Made by a program: the position numbers and the translations under genes. From Pseudomonadota bacterium (GTDB lineage Bacteria; Pseudomonadota; Alphaproteobacteria; Acetobacterales; Acetobacteraceae), in NCBI GenBank assembly GCA_023390705.1, contig JAEWCI010000604.1:1-6084 (forward strand): DNA of 6,084 nt, read 5' to 3'. This document shows positions 1-5,961 of the stretch, in pieces. The notes under the pieces were generated by a model. The model worked only from the letters and a program-made list of their open reading frames with translations. It was not told where the DNA came from and searched no databases. Numbering within the stretch: the stretch's first letter is position 1; the number at the start of each line of letters is the position of its first letter.

Positions 1-64
1 AGGTGGCCGTTTCGGCCGCGACAGGGGAGAGGGCCGTCTCGGCGGCCTGGGGCAGGGCGTCCAT
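1..64 (-). CDS. Possible N-terminus of a minus-strand gene cut by the left edge
   Basis: A minus-strand reading frame opens with ATG at 64-62 and stays open to the window edge for 21 codons, giving a peptide beginning MDALPQAAETALSPV, rich in Ala, Glu, Thr and Pro. Third codon positions are almost all G or C, but the plus strand here is equally GC-biased, so composition does not decide the strand. Only a weak ribosome-binding candidate (GGAAC on the minus strand, plus-strand 71-75) sits 6 bases upstream. If real, the gene is divergent from the small exported protein, and 65-240 is the shared upstream region, where I see no convincing promoter. No family is recognisable. This is a weak call, and the stretch could equally be non-coding. 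Confidence 0.22.
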   Translation of the reverse strand, partial: MDALPQAAETALSPVAAETAT

Positions 65-225
65 GGGCGGGTTCCGGGCTGGGGGCGGCCGGCACGGCCC
101 CGGAAGGCCGGCGGCACGGCGTTGGGCTTCAGATAGGCTCCCGCCGTCCGCCGCGCCACCGCTTTCCTTCGTCTTTCGCTTGTCGCGGCACCGCGCTACC
201 GCTTGCGCTGCCGTGACATTTTCCC

Positions 226-233
226 GGAAGGAG
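226..233 (+). promoter_or_regulatory. Ribosome binding site of the small exported protein
   Basis: GGAAGGAG lies 7 bases before the ATG at 241. It decides the start in favour of 241 over the adjacent in-frame TTG at 238, which would leave only 4 bases of spacing. Confidence 0.75.
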
Positions 234-240
234 ACCCTTG

Positions 241-549
241 ATGTCCCGCCTAGCTCGCCTGATCGCCCTCAGCGCCTGCCTTGCCACCGGGAATGTCCTG
301 GCCGCGGAGCCGGTCTGCTACATTTCCTATGCGAATTTCGAGGAGAAGGTGCCGCACATGGACCTGGATGCCTGTCCGGGCAATGATCCCGCGCCGGAGG
401 ACGGGTTCTGCCGCATCGCCCTGCACGGGGCCGAGGTGCTGATCTACGTCATGCGCCATACCGAGGCAGGGCCCTGCCTGGTCCGCATTGACCGTTCCGA
501 TTTCAACGCTTTCGTCGCCCGCAACGGCGTTACCTACCGGAAACCGTAA
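241..549 (+). CDS. Small exported four-cysteine protein, function unknown
   Basis: This encodes a 102-residue protein. The N-terminus is a classical Sec signal peptide: Arg at positions 3 and 6, a hydrophobic stretch over about 7-16, and a likely cleavage site after Ala21 or Ala22 (VLA-AEP). The mature part of about 80 residues has four cysteines (26, 45, 57, 79), enough for two disulfides in the periplasm. It is acidic in its first half, with a DPAPEDGF segment before Cys57, and ends in a basic YRKP tail. The strong Shine-Dalgarno upstream, the signal peptide and the GC-ending codons make it a real gene. I recognise no enzymatic motif. It may belong to a small hypothetical family of Acetobacteraceae, which is memory only. 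Its last 20 bases overlap the end of the convergent histidine kinase gene. No terminator with a T-run follows. Confidence 0.8.
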   Translation: MSRLARLIALSACLATGNVLAAEPVCYISYANFEEKVPHMDLDACPGNDPAPEDGFCRIALHGAEVLIYVMRHTEAGPCLVRIDRSDFNAFVARNGVTYRKP

Positions 550-3073
550 CCGGCTCGGCCTCCAGGGCAGGGGGCGGCGCGGCGCTGGCCGAGGGCAGCG
601 GTATGGTGAGGACACAGCACAACCCCTCCGGCCGCCAGTCATGGTGCGACCGCCCCTGCAACTGATGGTGCAGGATGCGGCGCACGAGACGGGAGCCGAA
701 GCCCTGCCGGGCAGGCGCCCCGTCAAGGGGTGGCCCATCGCTTTCGCACCAGACCAGGGTCAGCGCATCCTCCGGCGAAATCCGCCAGCTCACCCGCAGC
801 CTGCCGTCCACGGCGCTCAGCGCACCGTATTTCGCGGCATTCGTCGCCAGCTCATGCAGCACCAGGGCGAGGGGCTGCACCAGATCGGCGGGCAGCAGGA
901 GCCGCGGGCCCTCTAGTGCCACCTGCTCCGGCCGGCCGGCGGCGAAGGGCGCCAATTCCTCCTCGAGCAGCGTCCGCAGCTCGGCGCCGGCCCAGCGTGC
1001 CCGGGCCAGCAGGACATGCGCCCGGGCCATGGCGGCGACCCGGCCGCTCACCGCCTCGGCAAAGCGCCGTGCTTCCTCGCCGGAAGCGGGGGTGAGGCTG
1101 AGCAGCGCCTGCACCACGGCAAGCACGTTCTTGGCGCGGTGATCAACCTCTCGCGCCAGCAACAGGTGCTGCTCCTCCGCGACGATGCGCGCGGTGACGT
1201 CGCTCTGCACCCCCACGAGGCGCATCCGGCCATCCGCCTCCCGCCGTTGCACGGCATGGGACTCGATCCAGCGAAGCCTGCCATCATCGGCACGGCGGAT
1301 GCGCAGCAGGGCGTATCCCAGGCGGCCTTCGCGCCGGGCGGTGGCGAATTCCTCCTGCACCCGGCGGAGATCCTCCGGCATCACCAGCGCGCTGATCGCC
1401 GCCAAGGTGGTCCGGCCGTCAGGCGGCGCGGCCAGGCCACGCATGGTGAAGAAATTCGGAGAGCCCACCACCTCGCCACTGTCGAGGTCGATATCCACCA
1501 TCGCCAGGCCGGTGCCGTCCACCGCCAGGCGCAGCCGCTCCTCGCTGGCCGCCAGGGCGGCATCGGCCTCGCGCTGGGCGGTAACGTCCGTATTGGTGCC
1601 GAACCACAGCACCACCTTCCCTGCGGCATCGCGGATCGGCAGGGCGCGGGAGAGGAACCAGCGCCACTCACCCTTCCGGCCACGGAGCGGGAAGGTATCC
1701 TCCCAGGGTTCTCCGGCGGCGATGCGGCGGCGGAACAGCGTCTCGGCCCGGGCCAGATGTGCCGGGTCGTGCAGCCCGCGCCAGCCCCAGCCCTGTGCTT
1801 CCTCCAGCGTGGTGCCGGTGTAGTCGTACCAGCGGCGGTTGTACCAGAAGACCCAGCCATCCGGGTGGGCCATCCAGGCAAGCTGCGGGATGTTGTCCGC
1901 CATGGCACGGAAGCGGGCCTCGCTGTCGCGCAGCGCATCGGCGGCCCGCTGTTCCGCCGCCATGCGCCGGCGCAGCGCCATCTCCGCCGCTTCAAGAGCC
2001 AGGCGCAGCCGGTCCAGCTCGCGTACGCCAGTCTCTGGAATCGTTGCCAGGGGCGGGCCATTGCCACCTGAGGCGGCCGTGGATTCCGCCCTTCTGGCCA
2101 GCACCGCGAGTGGCCGGTCAATGCGCCGGGCAATGAGCAGCGCCGTCAGCCCGGCCAGGCTGAGCGCCAGCAGCGCGCCAAGGCCGAGCGCCATCGCCGG
2201 CCGCTGCCAGGCGCTGGCCAAGTGGTGCCGCGGCTGCGCCACCCAGAGCGTCCAGCCAGGGGCGGCGCTTAGCTGGTGGAAGCCGATACGCATGGCGGCA
2301 CCGTCGGTGATCCGCCGTCCGTCGATGAGGCCCTCGACCTCCGGAATCCCACCCGCACGGTCGGGCCGGCGCTGGCCGACCAGGGTCTCCATCGCTTCCG
2401 AGCGGGCCACGATCACGCCACTCGCGTCGGTCAGCGTCGCTGTCACCTCATGCCGCAGCTCCTGCGCCGCGAGGAGTTCGGAAAGCCGTTCCGGTGTCAG
2501 GTTTGCGCCAAGGGCGAAGCGTGCCTGGCCATCGCGCAGCACCGGGACGAAGGCGCCGGCGGTGCGGACCGACTCGGAAACACCGAGAAGATTGGCGATC
2601 GTCGGCATGCCGGTGCTGAACAGCCGGGGCAGGGGGTCTTCCGGCCGGTCCGGCGGCCGGTTCTGCGGCGGCGGCTCACCGGGCGGGAGCCTGGTGTTGA
2701 ACAACTGCGTGAAGTCAGGCCCGGGACCGCGGAGCAGGATGGATGTCTGCAGGTTCAGTGCCACGGCCCGGGCCTGCCGCTCCGCCGCCGCCAGATCGGG
2801 TGGGCTGGAGTCGAAGGCCGGGGCGGCAGCCAGGCTGGCGAGTGCGCCGAGATAGGTTTCGATCTGCCGGTCCATGGCCAGCGCCAGGGCCCGCGCGGTA
2901 TCCAGCAGCCGGGCCTCGGCCGCGGCACGGTAGCTTTCGAGGGCAAGCCATGCGGCCGCGGCGCCGACCGAAAGGGTTGGCAGCAGCGCCGCGAGGACGA
3001 GCAGCAACAGATGGGCCCGTACGCCGAGGCGGAGAAGGCGCTTCCCGCGCCCCGCACCGCCCGGCCTGGCCAT
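530..3073 (-). CDS. Membrane HWE-family sensor histidine kinase with periplasmic sensor, HAMP and two PAS domains
   Basis: This encodes an 847-residue kinase that should autophosphorylate on histidine and pass phosphate to a response regulator. In order: a basic N-terminus; membrane segment 1 at about 20-45; a periplasmic region of about 245 residues resembling a double-Cache sensor; membrane segment 2 at about 292-315; HAMP to about 370; PAS 1 at about 383-503 (Trp/Tyr-rich, PAS_3-like); PAS 2 at about 510-630; then the kinase core. The phosphoacceptor motif is HRAKN with His645. The N-box is HELATNAAKYG (His740, Asn745). The G1-type motif is WCESDG (Trp775, Glu777) and the second glycine motif is GFGSR at 791-795. 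The N-box His and the Trp-x-Glu define the HWE family. The tail after about 828 is Ala/Pro-rich. The frame extends upstream to GTG at 3229, but ATG 3073 is preferred because it sits right before the first membrane segment and has AAGAG 7 bases upstream. No response regulator is in view, so the partner and signal are unknown. Confidence 0.93.
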   Translation of the reverse strand: MARPGGAGRGKRLLRLGVRAHLLLLVLAALLPTLSVGAAAAWLALESYRAAAEARLLDTARALALAMDRQIETYLGALASLAAAPAFDSSPPDLAAAERQARAVALNLQTSILLRGPGPDFTQLFNTRLPPGEPPPQNRPPDRPEDPLPRLFSTGMPTIANLLGVSESVRTAGAFVPVLRDGQARFALGANLTPERLSELLAAQELRHEVTATLTDASGVIVARSEAMETLVGQRRPDRAGGIPEVEGLIDGRRITDGAAMRIGFHQLSAAPGWTLWVAQPRHHLASAWQRPAMALGLGALLALSLAGLTALLIARRIDRPLAVLARRAESTAASGGNGPPLATIPETGVRELDRLRLALEAAEMALRRRMAAEQRAADALRDSEARFRAMADNIPQLAWMAHPDGWVFWYNRRWYDYTGTTLEEAQGWGWRGLHDPAHLARAETLFRRRIAAGEPWEDTFPLRGRKGEWRWFLSRALPIRDAAGKVVLWFGTNTDVTAQREADAALAASEERLRLAVDGTGLAMVDIDLDSGEVVGSPNFFTMRGLAAPPDGRTTLAAISALVMPEDLRRVQEEFATARREGRLGYALLRIRRADDGRLRWIESHAVQRREADGRMRLVGVQSDVTARIVAEEQHLLLAREVDHRAKNVLAVVQALLSLTPASGEEARRFAEAVSGRVAAMARAHVLLARARWAGAELRTLLEEELAPFAAGRPEQVALEGPRLLLPADLVQPLALVLHELATNAAKYGALSAVDGRLRVSWRISPEDALTLVWCESDGPPLDGAPARQGFGSRLVRRILHHQLQGRSHHDWRPEGLCCVLTIPLPSASAAPPPALEAEPVTVSGR

Positions 3074-3337
3074 GGTGTCGCTCTTGGTTCCCGCTGTGTC
3101 CAGGACGTCCTCTTCCGGCCTTCGCACCGGGCGGCAGGGACAAGGCCGGCACAACCTTCCCAGGTCGGTACGCGGCAGCCAGCCGATAAACCGGGGCGTG
3201 ATTGGATCGCGGCTGCATCGCCGCACCACGACATGGGTGCCACGGTCACGGTTTGCAGGGACGCAGGAATTCGGCCGGATCTTGAGCCATGAAGGGCGGG
3301 GAGTTGCCCGCTTCCCTCCCGATCAGCGCACATGAAA

Positions 3338-3370
3338 TGGCCGGGCGCCGCACCTGTGGGCACCCGGCCA
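3338..3370 (-). terminator. Probable intrinsic terminator downstream of rpoH
   Basis: The arms 3338-3349 and 3359-3370 form a 12-base-pair stem with one C/A mismatch and a 9-base loop. It lies about 38 bases past the rpoH stop in the direction of rpoH transcription. On the minus strand the stem is followed by ATTTCATG, so the U-run is short and termination may be partial. Read-through into the kinase gene is possible. Confidence 0.5.
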
Positions 3371-3382
3371 AGGCTGGCCTAT

Positions 3383-3396
3383 GGCAGCCGGCTGCC
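3383..3396. repeat. Perfect 14-base palindrome just after rpoH
   Basis: GGCAGCCGGCTGCC is its own reverse complement, and its near edge is 11 bases past the rpoH stop codon. As RNA it could fold into a 5-base-pair stem with a CCGG loop, adding to the terminator-like structure further on. In such GC-rich DNA it may also be a chance palindrome. Confidence 0.4.
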
Positions 3397-3407
3397 GGCC
3401 CGCGGGC

Positions 3408-4292
3408 TCAGCCCGTCGCGAGCCTGCGCTCGACGATCTGCTGCTTCATGCTCTTCTGCAGCTTCTCGAAGGCGCGGACCTCGATCTGGCGGACCCGTTC
3501 GCGGCTGATATTGTACTGCTGCGAAAGTTCCTCCAGCGTGGTCGGCTCGTCCTTCAGGCGCCGCTCGATCAGGATGTGGCGTTCCCGTTCGTTCAGCGTC
3601 TTCAGCGCCTCGCCCAGCAGCATGCGACGGTTGGAGAGGTCCTCCCGCTCCGCCAGCTCGGTTTCCTGGGTCTCCTGCTCATCCACCAGCCAGTCCTGCC
3701 ACTCGCCTTCGCTGTCGGAGCGGACGGGGGCGTTCAGGCTGTGGTCGGGCGAGGCGAGGCGGCGGTTCATGGAAACCACATCGGCCTCCGGCACCTGCAG
3801 CACGCGGGCGATCTTGGCCACCTGCTCCGACTGCAGGTCGCCTTCCTCCAGCGCCGACATCTGTGCCTTCAGCCGTCGCAGGTTGAAGAACAGCTTCTTC
3901 TGCGCCGCAGTAGTGCCCATCTTCACCAACGACCAGGAGTGCAGGATGTATTCCTGGATGGCGGCCCTGATCCACCACATGGCATAGGTAGCCAAGCGGA
4001 AGCCGCGGTCCGGGTCGAACCGCTTGACCGCCTGCATCATGCCGACATTGCCTTCGGAGATCAGCTCACCCACCGGCAGGCCATAACCGCGGTAGCCCAT
4101 GGCGATCTTGGCAACGAGCCGCAGATGCGAGGTGACGAGCTTGTGCGCAGCCCGTTCATCTCCCTCATCCCTCCAACGCTTCGCAAGCTGGAGCTCTTCC
4201 TCGGGGGAGAGCATCGGGAACTTGCGAATTTCCTGGAGGTAACGGGAAAGGTTGCCCTCCGGAGCTATGGGAACGATTGAGCTGGAAGCCAT
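3408..4292 (-). CDS. rpoH: RNA polymerase heat-shock sigma factor (sigma-32)
   Basis: This encodes a 294-residue sigma-70 family protein that directs RNA polymerase to heat-shock promoters (chaperones and proteases). Region 1.2 is at about 13-45 (LSRYLQEIRKFPMLS). Region 2 is at about 49-118, with the core-binding and -10 recognition segment including GFRLATYAMWWIRAAIQEYI. The diagnostic RpoH box is at 131-140 (QKKLFFNLRR). Region 4 is at about 226-285, with its helix-turn-helix at 251-278 (TTLEELSQQYNISRERVRQI). The length matches alphaproteobacterial RpoH. The start is ATG 4292: translation from it gives the usual short N-terminus, with AGGAGG 11 bases upstream. A GTG at 4301 would be only 2 bases from that site. 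The gene follows rluD on the same strand, an arrangement I recall as common in alphaproteobacteria, but with an intervening terminator and its own candidate promoter. Some relatives carry two rpoH paralogues; which one this is cannot be told here. Confidence 0.97.
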   Translation of the reverse strand: MASSSIVPIAPEGNLSRYLQEIRKFPMLSPEEELQLAKRWRDEGDERAAHKLVTSHLRLVAKIAMGYRGYGLPVGELISEGNVGMMQAVKRFDPDRGFRLATYAMWWIRAAIQEYILHSWSLVKMGTTAAQKKLFFNLRRLKAQMSALEEGDLQSEQVAKIARVLQVPEADVVSMNRRLASPDHSLNAPVRSDSEGEWQDWLVDEQETQETELAEREDLSNRRMLLGEALKTLNERERHILIERRLKDEPTTLEELSQQYNISRERVRQIEVRAFEKLQKSMKQQIVERRLATG

Positions 4293-4303
4293 AACGATCA
4301 CTG

Positions 4304-4309
4304 CCTCCT
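4304..4309 (-). promoter_or_regulatory. Ribosome binding site of rpoH
   Basis: The plus strand reads CCTCCT, so the minus strand has a perfect AGGAGG, 11 bases before ATG 4292. The spacing is slightly long. A GTG at 4301-4299 is in frame but too close to be served by it. Confidence 0.65.
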
Positions 4310-4474
4310 GCGCCGGCCGGCCCACCCCGTGACGGCGGTGGCCGGTTCCGGCATCCGATGCTTGGCACGCCGAACGTCAGGCGGACCCACCCGACCGCCT
4401 ATGCCCCGGTCACGACGGGGCGAGCAGGCTTGCGGCCCGGGTTTTTCGCAGCATCCGCCAACGCTGCTGAAGGA

Positions 4475-4503
4475 TTTGTAGCGTTCGCGGGTCGAGCTTG
4501 CAA
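4475..4503 (-). promoter_or_regulatory. Candidate sigma-70 promoter of rpoH
   Basis: On the minus strand, TTGCAA (4503-4498) and TACAAA (4480-4475) are separated by exactly 17 bases, each matching four of six consensus positions. The -35 element abuts the U-run of the rluD terminator. Transcription starting about 7 bases past the -10 would give a leader of roughly 175 bases before the rpoH start. This is inferred from sequence only. Confidence 0.45.
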
Positions 4504-4528
4504 GAAAAACCGACCTGGGAAGTCGGTT
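4504..4528 (-). terminator. Intrinsic terminator of rluD, overlapping its stop codon
   Basis: On the minus strand, AACCGAC (4528-4522), a 7-base loop and GTCGGTT (4514-4508) form a perfect 7-base-pair stem. It continues into a run of T (TTTTTCTT counted from the end of the stem). The upstream arm starts inside the TAA stop codon at 4529-4527. This is a good rho-independent terminator and implies that rpoH is not simply co-transcribed from the rluD promoter. Confidence 0.7.
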
Positions 4529-5540
4529 ACTCTTGGTTACATGATGGATTACCATCCAGCAATGTAAGCAGCCCGGCAAGATCGGCCGGCAAGGGCGAGC
4601 GAAAGGCCAGCCACTGGCCGGTGATCGGGTGACGGAACCCCAGGCTGGCTGCGTGCAGCGCCTGCCGGGGGAAGCTGAGCAGGGATTCGCGCACATCCCC
4701 CGGCAGGTTACGCGCGCTGGCCGGGGTGCGGCGAAGATAGACCGGGTCGCCCACCAGCGGGTGGTTCCGGTGGGCCAGATGAACGCGGATCTGGTGGGTG
4801 CGGCCGGTGGCCAGGCGGCAGCGCAGCAGCGCCACGGCCGTGCCCCAGGCACGTTCCACCTTGTAGCGGGTCAGCGCTGGCTTTCCGCCGCGGGTGACCA
4901 CGGCCATCCGCTTGCGGTCCGTGGGGTGGCGGCCGATTGGCCCTTCGATTTCGCCTTCGGGGGGCTGCGGCAGCCCCCAGACCAGGGCCAGGTAGTCGCG
5001 TTCCAGGTCGCGGCTGGCGAAATCGGCCGAGAGGGCCCGGTGCGCCTGTTCGGTCTTGGCGACGACCATGACCCCGGAAGTGTCCTTGTCCAGCCGGTGG
5101 ACGATGCCCGGCCGGCGTTCGCCGCCGATCCCCTGCAATTCATCCCCGGCATGGGCGAGCAGGGCGTTGACCAGCGTGCCGTCCTGGTTGCCGGGTGCCG
5201 GGTGCACCACCAGCCCGGCCGGCTTGTCCAGCACGATCAGGTGCGGGTCCTCATGCAGGATGCTGAGCGGCATGGCCTGGGGCAGGGGCGTTGCCGGCTC
5301 TGGCGGTGGCAGGACGAGCGTGTAGGTGGCACCGGGCCGGGCGGGTTCCGAGGCGTCTGTAACGCGCTTGCCGTCGCGCGAGAGCTGCCCGGCTGCAAGC
5401 AACTGCTTGACGCGGGAGCGCGAGAGCGAACCTATCGCCGCCGCGACGACACGGTCTATCCGCTGGCCAGCGGTTTCGGGGCCGGCGGTGAATTCGAAGC
5501 GGTCAGGTGACGAAAGGGGTTCCAGGGTGCGGGCGCTCAA
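4527..5540 (-). CDS. rluD: RluD-type 23S rRNA pseudouridine synthase
   Basis: Read from TTG 5540 this is a 337-residue RluA-family enzyme, close to the usual 320-350. RluD isomerises uridines in helix 69 of 23S rRNA during 50S maturation in the cytoplasm. An S4 RNA-binding domain occupies about 22-70 (GQRIDRVV, SRSRVKQLLAAGQL). The catalytic domain has LDKPAGLVVHPAPGNQDGT at about 104-122, the signature HRLDKDTSG at 148-156 with catalytic Asp151, RTHQIRVHLA at 247-256 and GDPVY at 264-268. The S4 domain plus the VVHPAPGNQDGT motif favour RluD over RluA or RluC, though substrate sites cannot be proven here. The start is uncertain: no ATG, GTG or TTG occurs in frame between 5540 and the S4 domain, and the TTG lacks a clear ribosome-binding site. 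Upstream alternatives are GTG 5582 and ATG 5687, but the latter would overlap the divergent membrane-protein gene by about 160 bases. Confidence 0.93.
   Translation of the reverse strand: MSARTLEPLSSPDRFEFTAGPETAGQRIDRVVAAAIGSLSRSRVKQLLAAGQLSRDGKRVTDASEPARPGATYTLVLPPPEPATPLPQAMPLSILHEDPHLIVLDKPAGLVVHPAPGNQDGTLVNALLAHAGDELQGIGGERRPGIVHRLDKDTSGVMVVAKTEQAHRALSADFASRDLERDYLALVWGLPQPPEGEIEGPIGRHPTDRKRMAVVTRGGKPALTRYKVERAWGTAVALLRCRLATGRTHQIRVHLAHRNHPLVGDPVYLRRTPASARNLPGDVRESLLSFPRQALHAASLGFRHPITGQWLAFRSPLPADLAGLLTLLDGNPSCNQE
5513..5519 (+). promoter_or_regulatory. Ribosome binding site of the small membrane protein
   Basis: AAAGGGG lies 7 bases before the GTG at 5527. It supports that start over the much longer upstream frame, which runs antisense through rluD. 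Confidence 0.5.
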
Positions 5541-5802
5541 GATTCTGGTGGTGGCGATGGGGGGGCTGATCGTCGCCGGCACGGTGACGCTGGTGCTGCT
5601 GCTCGTCCAGCGGATGAATGCGACGAGCAGGGTTGCCGGGGTGGAATTGCGGTTGGGCCAGCCGGAGGGCTCCCGGATCGCCGGCATCGCCCCGGCCGAG
5701 GGCGGGCTGGCGATCTGGGTGACACGGCCGGATGGCGACCGGGTGCTGCTGGTGGACCCGCGCCGGAACCGCGTGAGCGGCGAGATCCGGTTGGGACAGT
5801 GA
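5527..5802 (+). CDS. Small single-span membrane protein, possibly DUF6476-like
   Basis: This encodes a 91-residue protein starting at GTG. Residues about 3-29 form one strong membrane helix (ALKILVVAMGGLIVAGTVTL and onward), followed by Arg and a short linker. The soluble part (about 40-91) is predicted beta-rich by eye, with WVTRPDGDRVLLVDPRRNRV near the end; the likely topology is N-in with the tail in the periplasm, but this is inferred. The Shine-Dalgarno site, the sharp switch from antisense-like composition to a clean membrane helix at the GTG, and codons ending in G or C support a real gene. I recall similar small alphaproteobacterial proteins under the DUF6476 label, which is unverified. 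It is divergent from rluD with overlapping 5' ends, and the tRNA-Glu lies downstream on the same strand. No function can be assigned. Confidence 0.72.
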   Translation: MRALKILVVAMGGLIVAGTVTLVLLLVQRMNATSRVAGVELRLGQPEGSRIAGIAPAEGGLAIWVTRPDGDRVLLVDPRRNRVSGEIRLGQ

Positions 5803-5821
5803 CATCGGGGAGCAGGACCGC

Positions 5822-5850
5822 TTGATCCGCAGGCGGAGCTTCGCTAGATA
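5822..5850 (+). promoter_or_regulatory. Candidate promoter of tRNA-Glu
   Basis: TTGATC (5822-5827) and TAGATA (5845-5850) are separated by exactly 17 bases. They are followed by a GC-rich discriminator (GCCCGCC), typical of stringently controlled stable-RNA promoters. Transcription would start near 5857-5858, about 11 bases before the mature tRNA 5' end. Confidence 0.55.
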
Positions 5851-5857
5851 GCCCGCC

Positions 5858-5949
5858 ATCGCTGACGGGTCCCATTCGTCTAGAGGCCTAGGACACCGCC
5901 CTCTCACGGCGGCAACAGGGGTTCGAATCCCCTATGGGACGCCAGCGAT
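5858..5949. repeat. Short inverted repeat bracketing the tRNA
   Basis: ATCGCTG (5858-5864) in the leader is the exact reverse complement of CAGCGAT (5943-5949) in the trailer, so the precursor could extend its acceptor helix by 7 base pairs after a small internal loop (4 bases against 2). The 3' arm includes the last two bases of the encoded CCA. Confidence 0.4.
5869..5944 (+). tRNA. tRNA-Glu (anticodon CTC) with encoded CCA
   Basis: This is a full 76-base cloverleaf. The acceptor stem GTCCCAT pairs perfectly with ATGGGAC, followed by discriminator G5941 and CCA at 5942-5944. The anticodon stem CCGCC/GGCGG encloses the loop CTCTCAC, with anticodon CTC at 5903-5905 reading GAG. The T-arm is AGGGG/CCCCT with loop TTCGAAT. 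The sequence closely follows the bacterial tRNA-Glu pattern (TCGTCTAGAGGCC in the D-arm). The gene is preceded by its own candidate promoter and followed after 17 bases by an insertion sequence end. Confidence 0.97.
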
Positions 5950-5961
5950 TTCAAAGCCTTA

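Larger units (their letters stand above)
3074..3407. other. Intergenic region between rpoH and the histidine kinase gene (334 bases)
   Basis: No plausible gene lies here; the long frames crossing it on both strands are low-complexity and lack family resemblance. The right part holds a 14-base palindrome and a terminator-like hairpin downstream of rpoH. The left part should carry the kinase promoter and leader, but I find no convincing -35/-10 pair on the minus strand. GGAAC occurs on the minus strand shortly before the kinase start, but without a matching -10 for the general stress sigma factor. Confidence 0.6.

Noticed and set aside
3..386. Plus-strand open frame of 127 codons overlapping the small exported gene
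   Set aside because: Its sequence is low-complexity Gly/Arg/Ala/Pro with no domain. It overlaps in another frame a gene with a clear signal peptide and ribosome-binding site.
554..593. Inverted repeat CTCGGCC...GGCCGAG as a terminator for the small exported gene
   Set aside because: The 26-base GC-rich loop and the lack of a T-run make it unconvincing, and it lies inside the kinase coding sequence.
3074..3229. 52-codon upstream extension of the kinase from GTG 3229
   Set aside because: The added residues are Arg/Cys/Pro-rich and unlike a kinase N-terminus. ATG 3073 fits the membrane segment and has an AAGAG site.
1016..3292. Several long plus-strand frames (up to about 350 codons) antisense to the histidine kinase
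   Set aside because: GC-rich DNA lacks stop codons in shadow frames. The kinase frame has continuous domain structure, while the antisense products are Arg/Pro/Ala-rich and featureless.
3074..3300. General stress (EcfG-type) promoter before the kinase, suggested by GGAAC on the minus strand
   Set aside because: No CGTT-like -10 element occurs at the required distance, and the GGAAC lies only about 15 bases before the start codon.
3381..4280. Plus-strand frame of 299 codons antisense to rpoH
   Set aside because: It is a mirror of the rpoH codons. rpoH is unmistakable on the other strand.
4629..5510. Plus-strand frame of 293 codons antisense to rluD
   Set aside because: It is a shadow of the RluD frame, with no family motifs of its own.
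5827..5838. Tight inverted repeat TCCGCAGGCGGA as a terminator for the small membrane gene
   Set aside because: It has a two-base loop and no T-run, and it falls within the spacer of the candidate tRNA promoter.
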